Shown: positions 45,833 through 54,910 of the stretch, in pieces | Numbering within the stretch: the stretch's first letter is position 1 | How the letters are laid out: each line of letters opens with the position of its first letter | Origin: Geobacillus genomosp. 3 | GTDB taxonomy: Bacteria; Bacillota; Bacilli; Bacillales; Anoxybacillaceae | Direction: 5' to 3' | Length of the DNA: 64,000 nucleotides | Assembly (NCBI RefSeq): GCF_000445995.2 | Contig: NC_022080.4 | Span: forward strand, 3,312,001-3,376,000 | Position numbers and translations under genes: made by a program | The notes under the pieces: model-generated | The model's database searches: none | Seen by the model: the letters and a program-made list of their open reading frames with translations, nothing else | What the model was told of the DNA's origin: nothing

Positions 45833-46132
45833 TCAAAAATCCAGCAACGACTCCCCGTTCGCCTCATCGTCAATGTCGGGGGAGCGTCCCGTGGCGGAAA
45901 CGCCGCCAAGCGACAGCCCGCTCCCGACTGAAATCGGTCCGCTAATGACAAGCGGCCCTGCGGGGGCGGCTGGAGCGGACAGTTGCAGCTGGGCGGTTGG
46001 TTCGAGCATTAAGTCGCATAAGGCGCGGACAGCGGCGACATGTTCCCGCATTCGCTGCGGGTCATCGGCCGCCTTCGCCTTGCGCAATTCGTCTTCGATT
46101 TTGGCAACAACCGCTGCAAAAGGGATTGTCAC
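45833..46132 (-). CDS. ywdI: DUF5327 family protein YwdI
   Basis: 99-aa protein of unknown function. An N-terminal helical part (VVAKIEDELRKAKAADDPQRMREHVAAVRALCDLML) is followed by a Gly/Ser/Pro-rich tail ending DEANGESLLDF. The GTG at 46132 is placed 7 nt after AGGGGGG; ATG at 46153, overlapping the ung stop as ATGA, is the alternative. Co-transcribed with ung, as in B. subtilis. Confidence 0.8.
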   Translation of the reverse strand: MTIPFAAVVAKIEDELRKAKAADDPQRMREHVAAVRALCDLMLEPTAQLQLSAPAAPAGPLVISGPISVGSGLSLGGVSATGRSPDIDDEANGESLLDF

Positions 46133-46149
46133 GACTTTTCCCCCCTTCT

Positions 46150-46839
46150 TCATTCGGCGCGGGCGCCGATGTTCTCAATTTGCCAGTCAATCGGTTCGCG
46201 CCCGTGCTCGGTTAAAAAGGTGTTCGTCCGCGAAAACGGGCGGTGGCCGAAAAAGCCGCGCGCGGCGGAAAACGGGCTCGGGTGCGGCGCTTCAATAATG
46301 AGATGGCGCGGATTTGTAATCCGTTCTTTTTTCTCCTGTGCGTTCCGGCCCCAAAGCAAAAAGACGACGGGATCGTCCTTTTCATTGACGAGCTCAATGA
46401 CGCGGTCGGTGAAATATTCCCACCCTTTGCCGCGGTGGGAGTTCGCCTGCCCACGGCGGACCGTCAGCACCGTGTTTAACAATAACACGCCCTGCTCGGC
46501 CCATTTGACAAGATAGCCGTTATCCGGTATGTAGCAGCCAAGATCGTCATGCAGCTCTTTAAAAATATTCACTAACGACGGCGGCACCGGCACGCCCGGC
46601 TTGACGGAAAAACTAAGCCCGTGCGCCTGCCCCGGGCCGTGATACGGATCTTGCCCGAGCAACACAACTTTGACGTTCGCGTACGGTGTATAGTGAAGGG
46701 CGTTGAAAATATCGTGCATATCGGGATAAATCGTCCGCGTCCGGTATTCTTCCTTTAAAAACCCACGCAGCTTTACGTAGTACGGCTTTTGAAACTCCTC
46801 GTCAAGCAGCGGAGCCCAGTCGTTTTGTAAAATCGGCAT
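46150..46839 (-). CDS. ung: Uracil-DNA glycosylase
   Basis: 229-aa family 1 glycosylase removing uracil from DNA. The catalytic Asp64 is in [20 protein letters not shown] and the C-terminal [14 protein letters not shown] carries the catalytic His. ATG at 46839 has AAAGGAG 8 nt upstream; an in-frame GTG begins 9 bases earlier. Family length. Confidence 0.97.
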   Translation of the reverse strand: MPILQNDWAPLLDEEFQKPYYVKLRGFLKEEYRTRTIYPDMHDIFNALHYTPYANVKVVLLGQDPYHGPGQAHGLSFSVKPGVPVPPSLVNIFKELHDDLGCYIPDNGYLVKWAEQGVLLLNTVLTVRRGQANSHRGKGWEYFTDRVIELVNEKDDPVVFLLWGRNAQEKKERITNPRHLIIEAPHPSPFSAARGFFGHRPFSRTNTFLTEHGREPIDWQIENIGARAE

Positions 46840-46872
46840 CACAGCCACTCCTTTGGCACTGACTTTTTCCTT

Positions 46873-47265
46873 TTATAATGTACCAAATCCAAGCCGAGAA
46901 AGAAACCAACGCAGCAACCAAACCGCAAGCCATACATATAACAAGATGATCAACGCACCGGCGGTCCAGTTCGTTGGTTTTCCGTTTTGGATCAATTTCT
47001 CAGCCCGCACGCGATGTTCAGCCGCCACATCGTGAGGCAGCCATTTCAATGCCAAATAAATCCCAAGCGGCACAAGCACGAGATCATCGATATACCCTAG
47101 GATAGGAATGAAGTCCGGGATGAAATCGACCGGACTGAACGCATAAGCAGCGACACAAAGCATAAACAGACGCAGCCAAACGGAAACGCGCCGGTCGCGG
47201 CAAGCGGAATAGAGGACAAAAATTTCCTTTTTCAACCTCCCGGCCCATCGTTTCCACTTTTCCAT
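46873..47265 (-). CDS. DUF1232 (YkvA-like) membrane protein
   Basis: 130-aa protein. The DUF1232 core (YAFSPVDFIPDFIPILGYIDDLVLVPLGIYLALKWLP) spans about residues 42-78. A C-terminal membrane helix (AGALIILLYVWLAVWLLRWF) follows. Function unknown. Three ATG codons in a row occur at 47271-47265; the last is placed best after AAAGGAG. Confidence 0.8.
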   Translation of the reverse strand: MEKWKRWAGRLKKEIFVLYSACRDRRVSVWLRLFMLCVAAYAFSPVDFIPDFIPILGYIDDLVLVPLGIYLALKWLPHDVAAEHRVRAEKLIQNGKPTNWTAGALIILLYVWLAVWLLRWFLSRLGFGTL

Positions 47266-47297
47266 CATCATTTCTCCTTTTCATTCGACATCTCCCT

Positions 47298-47324
47298 GTT
47301 TCAACAAGTATAAAATATGGGTAG
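47298..47324 (+). promoter_or_regulatory. Sigma-B promoter of rsbV-rsbW-sigB
   Basis: GTTTCA (47298-47303), 15 bp and GGGTAG (47319-47324) match the sigma-B pattern GTTTAA-N13-15-GGGTAT with one change in each box. It lies about 90 bp upstream of rsbV and would make the operon autoregulated, as in other Bacilli. Confidence 0.75.
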
Positions 47325-47414
47325 ATAAAATGTAAACGCCAAAAGCCGGACAAGCGAGGCTGTTGGCAAGAACGCATCAGCAGAATATCCATTACGCACA
47401 CTGAGGTGAAGAGA

Positions 47415-47765
47415 ATGGACAGGAAACGATTCCACCTTGTTCACGACGAACAGCCGGATCGACATGTTATATACATAAAAGGAGAGCTTGATTTAGCGGC
47501 AGCCGAACAGTTCCGACGCGCTGTCGAACCGCTCGCCGACGATGCGGCGAAACTGCTTGTCATCCGCTTAGAGGAATTGACGTACATTGATAGCACCGGC
47601 ATCGGCATGTTTGTCGCGCTGTTGAAAACGAGAAAAAAGCAAGGGGCGCCGTTTGCCATTGAAAACGTGCCGCCGAAGGTGCAGCGCTTGTTTGATTTGA
47701 CTGGGGTATCCTACTTTTTTTCCGAAACGAACGCTACGACAGAAAGGATCGGAGGCCAATCATGA
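47415..47765 (+). CDS. rsbV: Anti-anti-sigma factor RsbV
   Basis: 116-aa STAS-domain protein that sequesters RsbW when unphosphorylated, freeing SigB. The phosphorylated residue is Ser60 in YIDSTGIGMF. ATG at 47415 has GAGGTGAAGAGA upstream. The stop overlaps the rsbW start (ATGA). Its phosphatase is probably the convergent gene at 49020-50927. Confidence 0.93.
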   Translation: MDRKRFHLVHDEQPDRHVIYIKGELDLAAAEQFRRAVEPLADDAAKLLVIRLEELTYIDSTGIGMFVALLKTRKKQGAPFAIENVPPKVQRLFDLTGVSYFFSETNATTERIGGQS

Positions 47766-48250
47766 AAGAGCACGAAACCGTCGTACAGCTATCGATTCCG
47801 GCCGATGCACAGTTCATCGATATCGCGCGTTTGACGTTATACGGACTAGCCGCTAAGATGGGGTTTTCGTATGAAGAGATTGAGGATATGAAAGTCGCTG
47901 TTTCGGAAGCCTGCAATAACGCCGTTTTGCATGCGTACAACGGAAAAAGCGGAATGATTCATCTCCGTTTTGAAATGGGCGACGATGCCCTGACGATCGT
48001 TATTAAAGATGAAGGCAAAGGATTTGATTACAAACAGGCGGCGAAACGAGCGGTCCCACTGTCCGTTATGCCGCTTGAAGACGTCAAAGTCGGCGGTCTT
48101 GGTCTCTTTTTAATGGAAGCACTCATGGATGACGTGAGTGTCAACACAACGGACGGGACCGAAGTCCGCCTGACGAAATTCCGCCATCATGGCGAAGGAG
48201 AGCATGCCCATGAATGTATATCCTCCTCCTCTGTCCAAGAGCAAGCTTGA
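47762..48250 (+). CDS. rsbW: Anti-sigma-B factor, serine kinase RsbW
   Basis: 162-aa GHKL-fold kinase that binds SigB or phosphorylates RsbV. The N box is VAVSEACNNAVLHAY, the G1 box IKDEGKGFD and the G2 box VGGLGLFLMEALMDD. Overlaps both neighbours, indicating translational coupling. Confidence 0.94.
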   Translation: MKEHETVVQLSIPADAQFIDIARLTLYGLAAKMGFSYEEIEDMKVAVSEACNNAVLHAYNGKSGMIHLRFEMGDDALTIVIKDEGKGFDYKQAAKRAVPLSVMPLEDVKVGGLGLFLMEALMDDVSVNTTDGTEVRLTKFRHHGEGEHAHECISSSSVQEQA

Positions 48251-48983
48251 CGCCCTCATTTCCGCTTATCAACGGACAAAGACGGAAGAGGCAGCGACAG
48301 CGCTGCTCGTTCGCTTCGAGCCGCTCATTGCAGCCGCGGCAAAAAAGATGGCGCGCAGCCGCCCCGATTTTTACGAAGACTTATTTCAAGTCGGACGGTT
48401 ATCGTTTTTGCGCCTTCTTGATCATTACGACCCGAACCAAGGAACAAGCTTTGAATCGTACGCGATGAAAAGCTTGATCGGCTATATGAAAAACTATTTG
48501 CGCGACAAGGCGTGGTATATCCAAGTGCCGCGCAGAGTAAAGGAAAAAGGAAGCAAAGTGCAAAAAGCCATCGATGAGCTGACCGTCACGCTCGAGCGGT
48601 CACCAAACATCGAGGAGATCGCCAACCATTTAGGTTTATCGGTCGAGGAAACGATAGAAATTTTAGCCGGCCGCGACCATTATCAGGCGATTTCACTCGA
48701 TGCCCCGGTGCAAGACGGAGAAAAAGATGCGACGACCATCGGCGAATTTCTTGCCGACGACACGAACGAGTTCGAAACATTGATTGAGCGGCTTGATTTG
48801 GAGGAAGCCATCGGCAAGCTGAACGAACAAGAACGGATTGTCATTGACGCGGTGTTCCACCGCGGAGAAACGCAGCGTTCGCTCGCCGAACGGCTCGGCG
48901 TCTCCCAGATGACAATCAGCCGCATTCAAAAACGCGCCATTGAAAAGCTGAAGCGGCAGTTGGCCACTGCCTACCCGTCGTAA
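48210..48983 (+). CDS. sigB: RNA polymerase sigma-B factor
   Basis: 257-aa sigma-70-family factor for the general stress response. Region 2 is seen as DLFQVGRLSFLRLLDHYDPNQGTSFESYA and MKNYLRDKAWYIQVPRR; region 3 holds RSPNIEEIANHLGLSVEE; region 4 ends with SLAERLGVSQMTISRIQKRAIEKLK. The start at 48210 lies 9 nt after AAGGAG, within the rsbW 3' end; 48204 is possible. No rsbX or stressosome genes follow. Confidence 0.95.
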   Translation: MNVYPPPLSKSKLDALISAYQRTKTEEAATALLVRFEPLIAAAAKKMARSRPDFYEDLFQVGRLSFLRLLDHYDPNQGTSFESYAMKSLIGYMKNYLRDKAWYIQVPRRVKEKGSKVQKAIDELTVTLERSPNIEEIANHLGLSVEETIEILAGRDHYQAISLDAPVQDGEKDATTIGEFLADDTNEFETLIERLDLEEAIGKLNEQERIVIDAVFHRGETQRSLAERLGVSQMTISRIQKRAIEKLKRQLATAYPS

Positions 48984-49019
48984 CAGCCAAACACGCCGCC
49001 GTTGCCGACTGGATCGGCA

Positions 49020-50927
49020 TCAGCGGCGGCGCAACAACAATAACGTCTGATCGTCTTTTTGTTCGTATTGGTGGTACGCCTTGACTTGCTCGTACAAATC
49101 ACGGACAATCTGCCCGGCCGGCTGGTTCAAATTGACTTGGGCGACCATAGAGGTGAGGACAGAAAAGCCATCGGCCTCTTCCTCTCCGCGCTTTTCGGTC
49201 ACTCCGTCCGTGTGCAACAACACAAAGTCGCCCGGTTCGAGCACAACCGATTTGGTTTCAAACGAAAATTGCGGAAACAAGCCGAGCGCACATCCTTTTG
49301 CGTGAAGCGGCACGTATTGTTTCGTTTTCGCCCGGTATAGAAGCGCCGGCTCATGCCCGGCGCACGCGTACGAAAACGTGTGTGTTTTTTCATTATAATT
49401 GCCGACAAACATCGTCACAAACATCGACGGTTCCGTATAGTCATAGGCGAACCGGTTCAACAAATCAAGGTACACATGCGGCTGCGTCCCGTAATGAACG
49501 GTCCGGTCTAAAATAAACTTCATCAATGTCATGAGCATGGCGGCGGGAACGCCTTTTCCCGACACATCGGCAATGCCGACAGACACTGATGTTTGGTGGA
49601 CGGAAAAATGATAAAAATCGCCGCTTAATACCCGGGCGGGAACGCTGAGGACGCCGATATCAACATAGGACGGCAAGTTCGCTTCCGAAGACGTCTGCAA
49701 GAGCGTCCGCTGCATATTCGCTGCGAGCGACAGTTCAAAATCAAGCTGTTCACGCTCGCGTTCGAGCCGCTCCTTCTCTTTTTTCTCCGTCATGTCACGC
49801 AACACAGCGACAAGCCCCGTCAGCGCACCATTTTCTATCACAGGCGCCAACGTGTAGCCGACCGGCAGGCACACGCCGTCATGACGGCGGAACGGTTCTT
49901 CCTCGACGCGGATGACTTCACCGCTTTTGAGCCGTTTAACGACGCGGCGCAGCTGCTTCCAATCCCATGTATCCCCGTTTGGCCCAGCGAGCGAAACAAA
50001 GGAAAATAACGGCTTTCCTTTCGCTTCTTCGGGGACGACCCCGATCAGCCGGCCTGCTTCCGGGTTCATCCAAACGATTTGCCCGTCCCGGTCTAACATC
50101 ATTAACCCTTCACCAAGGGCGTTCGCCATCATTTCCAGCTGCTGTTCGTGCTGCTTCAGCTCCACATACGGTTTTTCGATCGTTTCCACATACATAGCGC
50201 GTACGACATACAAAAAGCCGGCCACTTCGTACAGCTGCCCCCACAGCACATGCCCATTACCGAACATAAGCAACACTTGGCCAAAGGCAAACAGCAGCAA
50301 AGCCATCAACCAGTATAACAGTGAGGGGGATCCCCCGTGCCGATAGCGGCGCCATACAAGCGCACCCGCTGCCGCATCAAGCAAACCGATTGCCCCTTCT
50401 CCTACCTGCCACCAAAGCGGCCAGCGGCTCATCCCATTTTCCAACCAAAGCGGCGCCGCAAAATGGATGAATAAACCGACCGCTACTGTATAAGCAAAGG
50501 CCGCTAAAAACGCCTGCCAGCGTTGGCCGCTGCGCCGCTCCATCACCTCGTCCAGACGCGAAAATAAAAAGAGCAGCCCCCAAGCGATCGTAAAGCGGGC
50601 GGCGAGCGAAAACAATGAAACCTCGCCGGCGTCCGCGAATGAGAGAAGGAAATGAAACGAAAACAGCGCCCCTGAGGAGAAAAACAGTGCCCCCATCACA
50701 AGCCGCTCCATCGAAAGCGTATGGGGGAACACGGCCCATCCTTGCACGGCGACAAGCCAACAGACGACAACCGCAGCGAGCCCTAAAGCAAGATGAGTAG
50801 AATGATAGAAACCGGGTGAAAAAGAGAGTCGCCCTGCAGCGAATAAAAGCAAGCCAAACAGCATGGCAGCCAACGCTGCCGCTGTGCCGTGCAGGCGCAT
50901 TAGTCGATTTTGTTCATGTTCGTCCAC
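49020..50927 (-). CDS. Seven-helix membrane PAS/PP2C serine phosphatase, probable SigB activator
   Basis: 635-aa sensor phosphatase. Residues 10-250 form about seven to eight membrane helices of MASE type. A PAS domain (about 265-385, MMANALGEGLMMLDRDGQIVWMN) and a short coiled coil (EKKEKERLEREREQLDFEL) precede the SpoIIE-type PP2C domain. That domain has SGDFYHF, VSVGIADVSGKGVPAAMLM, LLHTDGVTE and the final KDDQTLLLL metal ligands. It is convergent with sigB and has the catalytic domain of RsbU/RsbP, so RsbV-P is the likely substrate. GTG start, GGAGG 10 nt upstream. Confidence 0.85.
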   Translation of the reverse strand: MDEHEQNRLMRLHGTAAALAAMLFGLLLFAAGRLSFSPGFYHSTHLALGLAAVVVCWLVAVQGWAVFPHTLSMERLVMGALFFSSGALFSFHFLLSFADAGEVSLFSLAARFTIAWGLLFLFSRLDEVMERRSGQRWQAFLAAFAYTVAVGLFIHFAAPLWLENGMSRWPLWWQVGEGAIGLLDAAAGALVWRRYRHGGSPSLLYWLMALLLFAFGQVLLMFGNGHVLWGQLYEVAGFLYVVRAMYVETIEKPYVELKQHEQQLEMMANALGEGLMMLDRDGQIVWMNPEAGRLIGVVPEEAKGKPLFSFVSLAGPNGDTWDWKQLRRVVKRLKSGEVIRVEEEPFRRHDGVCLPVGYTLAPVIENGALTGLVAVLRDMTEKKEKERLEREREQLDFELSLAANMQRTLLQTSSEANLPSYVDIGVLSVPARVLSGDFYHFSVHQTSVSVGIADVSGKGVPAAMLMTLMKFILDRTVHYGTQPHVYLDLLNRFAYDYTEPSMFVTMFVGNYNEKTHTFSYACAGHEPALLYRAKTKQYVPLHAKGCALGLFPQFSFETKSVVLEPGDFVLLHTDGVTEKRGEEEADGFSVLTSMVAQVNLNQPAGQIVRDLYEQVKAYHQYEQKDDQTLLLLRRR

Positions 50928-50954
50928 AAACGGTGAACCTCCACTCTTCGTTTA

Positions 50955-50973
50955 TATGGTTTATTATACCATA
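50955..50973 (-). promoter_or_regulatory. Promoter -10 and overlapping palindrome of the phosphatase gene
   Basis: Minus-strand TGGTATAAT has a perfect -10 (50963-50968) with extended TG. It is wrapped in the inverted repeat TATGGT-N7-ACCATA (50955-50973), an operator-like arrangement. No good -35 and no sigma-B consensus were found. Confidence 0.55.
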
Positions 50974-51033
50974 CGTCACCCGACTGGCGTATACGAACGT
51001 CACCGCACTTTTCCGTTCCGTTTGGCTTGAATA

Positions 51034-51068
51034 ACAAAAAGGGACGTTCTCCGAATGGAGAATGTCCC
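51034..51068 (-). terminator. Terminator after azoR
   Basis: Minus-strand GGGACATTCTCC and GGAGAACGTCCC arms (one mismatch) around ATTC, followed by TTTTTG. Confidence 0.9.
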
Positions 51069-51145
51069 TAGTTTGACTGCCGGCCATGTCCCACGCAATA
51101 TTTTCTGCCGCAGTGGAATGGGAAAACAAATTGTGCCTCTTTCGA

Positions 51146-51781
51146 TCAAAATGTGTGAGCCAAGTCTTTGGCCCGGGCAACGGCATTCGCTTTAATTTCT
51201 TCCGCTTTTTCCGGCACGGCCGCATGCCCTTCGACAAATAGACCTTCAAATGATGGCACGCCGAAAAACTGCATGATAACCCCTAAATAGCGGTGTCCCA
51301 TTTCCATTTGTGCCGCCGGTCCTTCCGAATAAAACCCGCCGCGCGCCTGAATGTGGAGTGCTTTTTTATCAGTAAGCAACCCGACCGGCCCTTGTTCTGT
51401 ATATTTGAACGTTTTACCGGCCACCGCCACGGCGTCAATGTATGCTTTTAATACCGGTGGGAAAGAAAAGTTCCACATCGGTGTGACGAACACATATTTG
51501 TCAGCGGAAATAAACTGCTCGCACAGCTCGTTCATCCGCCCGACTTTTGCTTTTTCTTCGTCGGATAATTCCTCAAACGATGTTCCGGAGCGAAGTTTGC
51601 CCCAGCCGCTGAACACGTCGACATCGATTTCCGGGATATACTCTTTATATAAATCGAGGTGAATGACTTCATGGTCCGGATGCACTTGTTTGTACGTGTC
51701 GATAAACGCTTTTCCGACCGCCATGCTGTACGATTGTGTATCGTCGTGAGGATGGGCGGTGATGTACAATACTTTCGTCAT
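51146..51781 (-). CDS. azoR: FMN-dependent NADH-azoreductase
   Basis: 211-aa flavodoxin-like quinone/azo reductase. Features are the N-terminal [24 protein letters not shown], the FMN-binding [18 protein letters not shown] and a GFYSEGP loop. The usual role is detoxifying quinones with NADH. ATG at 51781 is chosen by family N-terminus and GAAAGGGAG upstream; the frame is open from 51844. Single gene with its own terminator. Confidence 0.92.
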   Translation of the reverse strand: MTKVLYITAHPHDDTQSYSMAVGKAFIDTYKQVHPDHEVIHLDLYKEYIPEIDVDVFSGWGKLRSGTSFEELSDEEKAKVGRMNELCEQFISADKYVFVTPMWNFSFPPVLKAYIDAVAVAGKTFKYTEQGPVGLLTDKKALHIQARGGFYSEGPAAQMEMGHRYLGVIMQFFGVPSFEGLFVEGHAAVPEKAEEIKANAVARAKDLAHTF

Positions 51782-51923
51782 GATGCATACTCCCTTTCGC
51801 GATAATTTCAGCATTTTAGTATTTGCTGTTTGCAAAAACGACATACACTTACTTTTAATTCAAATATCTTTAACAAGAGATAATTATATAAGGACGACGC
51901 GGGCTTGGCAACCAATTTGACCG

Positions 51924-51953
51924 CAAAAAAAAAATTGCCCTTGAGGCAATTTG
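51924..51953 (-). terminator. Terminator of the 49-aa gene
   Basis: Minus-strand AAATTGCC and GGCAATTT arms around TCAAG, followed by a run of T. Confidence 0.9.
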
Positions 51954-51965
51954 CGTACAGGTCGG

Positions 51966-52115
51966 CTATTCGCTTTGTTCAACCGCAAATGGGTTGCCGC
52001 TGATTTGTTTTCTTATCTCATCCGTAAGCGTAAACGGTTCGTTTGTAACGGCGTTTTCATTAGCATCGCCAGGTTGATGACCGCTGCCATCGTAGTAGAT
52101 CGGTTTTCCTTCCAT
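51966..52115 (-). CDS. Small hydrophilic protein, function unknown
   Basis: 49-aa acidic protein beginning MEGKPIYYDGSGHQPGDANENAV and ending SGNPFAVEQSE. ATG at 52115 has GAGGGGG 7 nt upstream, and a strong terminator follows the stop at 13 bp, so it looks like a real monocistronic gene. No domain was recognised. Confidence 0.6.
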   Translation of the reverse strand: MEGKPIYYDGSGHQPGDANENAVTNEPFTLTDEIRKQISGNPFAVEQSE

Positions 52116-52283
52116 GATGGTTACCCCCTCGATTTGTATGGGATACAAGAACTAGTCTACACTTCTATTTTACCATTTATTCAATGGAAATTCGACGTTT
52201 TTTTGAAATTTTCCCTATAAAAGCGATTCCATTTCCACACCCCTTCCCTATCATCTGTCTACCTGTTTGCCGAAAAAACTAAT

Positions 52284-52313
52284 AAAAAAACCGGGGCTTC
52301 ATGAATACCCCGG
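52284..52313 (-). terminator. Terminator after glyQS
   Basis: Minus-strand GCCGGGG and CCCCGG arms, followed by TTTTTTTATT, 11 bp after the stop. Confidence 0.9.
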
Positions 52314-52324
52314 CGTTTGTTTCA

Positions 52325-53707
52325 TCAAAAGGAAATTTTTTCATCTAAAAAGGCTTTGAGCTCCCCAATCGGCAACCGCACTTGTTCCATTGTGTCACGG
52401 TCGCGTACGGTGACTTGGCCGTCTTGTTCAGATTCGAAATCGTACGTGATGCAAAACGGCGTGCCGATTTCATCTTGGCGGCGATACCGTTTGCCGATGG
52501 AACCCGTTTCGTCGTAATCCACCATAAAATGCTTCGCTAACTGTTCATAAATGCCGCGCGCTCCATCAGCAAGCTTTTTCGACAGCGGCAAGACGGCCGC
52601 TTTATACGGCGCGAGCGCCGGATGCAAACGCATGACCGTCCGGGTTGTGCCGTCTTCGAGCTCTTCCTCGTCATAGGCGTCAATCATAAACGCGAGCGTG
52701 ACGCGGTCGGCGCCAAGCGACGGCTCAATGCAGTACGGGATGTAGCGCTCGTTCGTCTCTTGGTCGAGATAATGGAAATCCTCGCCGGAGTATTCCATAT
52801 GCCGCTTCAAATCGTAATCCGTACGCGACGCGATGCCCCACAGCTCGCCCCAGCCGAACGGGAACTGGTACTCGATGTCGGTCGTGGCGTTGCTGTAGTG
52901 GGACAATTCTTCTTTCGTATGGTCGCGCAGGCGGATGTTGTCCTCCTTCATGCCAAGCGACAGCAGCCACTCCTTGCAAAATTGCTTCCAATAGTCAAAC
53001 CATTGCAGTTCTTCACCGGGCTTGCAGAAAAACTCGAGCTCCATTTGTTCGAACTCGCGCGTGCGGAACGTGAAGTTGCCCGGCGTAATCTCGTTGCGGA
53101 AGCTTTTGCCGATTTGCGCGATGCCAAACGGCAGCTTTTTGCGCATCGTGCGCTGGACGTTTTTGAAATTGACGAAAATGCCTTGCGCCGTCTCCGGGCG
53201 CAAATAAATTTCGTTGGCGCTCGACTCGGTGACGCCTTGATACGTTTTAAACATTAAGTTGAACTGGCGCACGTTCGTAAAGTCGCGGCTGCCGCATTCC
53301 GGACAGGCGATGTCATGTTCGCGGATGAGCTCTTCCATTTTCGCAAGCGGCAACCCGTCAACGACCATCTCAATTCCTTTTTCTTCAAGCGCCTGCTCAA
53401 TCAGCTTGTCGGCGCGGTGGCGCGCTTTGCACTGTTTGCAGTCGACCATCGGGTCATTGAAATTGCCTAAATGGCCGGATGCTTCCCACGTTCTTGGATT
53501 CATCAAAATGGCAGCGTCGAGGCCGACGTTGTACGGCGACTCTTGGACGAACTTTTTCCACCACGCCCGTTTCATGTTGTTTTTCAGCTCGACGCCAAGC
53601 GGGCCATAATCCCACGTGTTCGCCAGCCCACCGTAAATTTCCGACCCCGGAAAAACGAAGCCGCGATGCTTGGCGTGGGCGACGATTTCTTCCATTGTCG
53701 CAACCAT
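52325..53707 (-). CDS. glyQS: Glycyl-tRNA synthetase (single-chain alpha2 type)
   Basis: 460-aa class II synthetase. Motifs include [32 protein letters not shown] at the N-terminus, a zinc-binding pair ([22 protein letters not shown]), [25 protein letters not shown] (motif 2) and [13 protein letters not shown] (motif 3). A C-terminal anticodon-binding domain ends it. ATG at 53707 has AGGAGG 9 nt upstream; another ATG at 53716 touches the site. Expression is under the T-box leader. Confidence 0.96.
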   Translation of the reverse strand: MVATMEEIVAHAKHRGFVFPGSEIYGGLANTWDYGPLGVELKNNMKRAWWKKFVQESPYNVGLDAAILMNPRTWEASGHLGNFNDPMVDCKQCKARHRADKLIEQALEEKGIEMVVDGLPLAKMEELIREHDIACPECGSRDFTNVRQFNLMFKTYQGVTESSANEIYLRPETAQGIFVNFKNVQRTMRKKLPFGIAQIGKSFRNEITPGNFTFRTREFEQMELEFFCKPGEELQWFDYWKQFCKEWLLSLGMKEDNIRLRDHTKEELSHYSNATTDIEYQFPFGWGELWGIASRTDYDLKRHMEYSGEDFHYLDQETNERYIPYCIEPSLGADRVTLAFMIDAYDEEELEDGTTRTVMRLHPALAPYKAAVLPLSKKLADGARGIYEQLAKHFMVDYDETGSIGKRYRRQDEIGTPFCITYDFESEQDGQVTVRDRDTMEQVRLPIGELKAFLDEKISF

Positions 53708-53716
53708 CTTATTCAT

Positions 53717-53972
53717 CCTCCTCCATTGATCATCGTCATAACAATGAAAAACGCCCTCGCCCCTAGGCCTTGCGCCTAGGGACGAGAGCGTAGCTCCCGC
53801 GGTTCCACCCTAGTTGATGCGCCAAACGCGCACCCTCTTTTTCCTATTCCGCTCCGGACTGCCGTTTCATTAACCGTCTTCACCGGGCTTCCACCACCCC
53901 CCGGCTCGCTTTGGAAGAGAGGGTTAACTACTATTGATCCGTCATCGCGATCCGTTATACGATTTTGTTCAC
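53717..53972 (-). ncRNA. Glycine-specific T-box leader with terminator
   Basis: The leader carries the T-box AGGGTGGAACCGCGGG (complement of 53796-53811), in which UGGA can pair with the UCCA end of uncharged tRNA-Gly. The intrinsic terminator follows (complement of 53744-53790: arms CGCTCTCGTCCCTAGGC and GCCTAGGGGCGAGGGCG, then TTTTTC). Upstream purine-rich and GC-rich stems form the specifier region. Uncharged tRNA-Gly should allow read-through into glyQS. Confidence 0.93.
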
Positions 53973-53973
53973 T

Positions 53974-54003
53974 ATCATAGCAAACTAAAAAGACCTATGT
54001 CAA
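53974..54003 (-). promoter_or_regulatory. Sigma-A promoter of the glyQS T-box transcript
   Basis: Minus-strand TTGACA (53998-54003), 18-bp spacer and TATGAT (53974-53979). The -35 overlaps the stop codon of the upstream glycosyltransferase gene (54000-54002). Confidence 0.85.
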
Positions 54004-54863
54004 TGGTCGCTGGCATTTTTTTGCGCCCAAAACCGCGACACGACCGGCTGTCCGTCCCAGATGACTTCGCTTTTCGCCCGGCGCTTCGCCACCTCCGGCT
54101 CATCAAGCAAAAGCCAAAAGTTTTTCACCGGCAAATCGCCGAGCCCGTGCTTCTCGCACAGCCGCCGCAAATAGGCGCGCCGCTTGTCGTCGAGCTGTCG
54201 CGACACGTTGTCGCCGTCCGCGCTGAACGCGTATAAAACGGTCGCCGCCGCGACGCGGGTGACGCGACAGGCGGCCGCCGCGCGCAAAAAGAAGTCCCAG
54301 TCCCAATAATGGTGAACAGACGGGTCAAAATAGCCGATGTTGTCATGAAGCGCCTTCCGATAAACACTCCCGGACGGCACATACGTCGAAAACGTCCGCA
54401 TCGCCTCAAGATCGCATTCATAGGCAAACAAAAAGCGGGACGCTGGGATGCGCTGGTGATGTTCCACCCGGTACTCGACGATTTCCGCATCGGCATAGGC
54501 AAAATCGGCGTCACGAAGCGCTGTGACCATCCGCTCGAGATGGCATGGCAACACTAAATCATCGTCGTCGCAAAGCATGATGAGGTCGCCGCGCGCCTCT
54601 TGGACGCCGATGTTGCGGGCTGCGACTTGCCCCCGGTTGCCGCCGCTGTCAAGGAGGCGGATGGCAAGCTCCGGGTACAGAGCAATGACGTCATGAACCG
54701 GGGCGCCGCCGTCGTTGACAATGACGACCTCAAAATGGCGGTACGTCTGCCGGCTTAACGCCTCAAGCAGCTCGGCGAGCGGATAAGGGCGATTGTACGT
54801 CGGGATGACGACTGATACGAACGGGTGCAACCAATCCACCGCCTCTCTTCGTTTCCCCAACAA
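54000..54863 (-). CDS. Family 2 glycosyltransferase
   Basis: 287-aa GT-A-fold transferase without membrane segments. The nucleotide-sugar-binding start is VSVVIPTYNRPYPLAELLEAL; VNDGG and the DxD-type motif LIMLCDDDDLVLP follow; the C-terminal HYWDWDFFLRAAA is typical of GT2 enzymes acting on surface polysaccharides. Acceptor unknown. The start is uncertain: the frame is open from TTG at 54863, but GTG at 54839 with GAGAGGC also fits. No polysaccharide cluster is nearby. Confidence 0.8.
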   Translation of the reverse strand: MLGKRREAVDWLHPFVSVVIPTYNRPYPLAELLEALSRQTYRHFEVVIVNDGGAPVHDVIALYPELAIRLLDSGGNRGQVAARNIGVQEARGDLIMLCDDDDLVLPCHLERMVTALRDADFAYADAEIVEYRVEHHQRIPASRFLFAYECDLEAMRTFSTYVPSGSVYRKALHDNIGYFDPSVHHYWDWDFFLRAAAACRVTRVAAATVLYAFSADGDNVSRQLDDKRRAYLRRLCEKHGLGDLPVKNFWLLLDEPEVAKRRAKSEVIWDGQPVVSRFWAQKNASDH

Positions 54864-54910
54864 AAAAGGGCTTACCCTTAAGGTATCGCCCCCATGTTTC
54901 GTTTGTCAAC

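Noticed and set aside
48993..49032. Terminator between sigB and the convergent phosphatase gene
   Set aside because: CGCCGCCG/CGGCGGCG arms exist but overlap the phosphatase stop codon and lack a U-tract on either strand.
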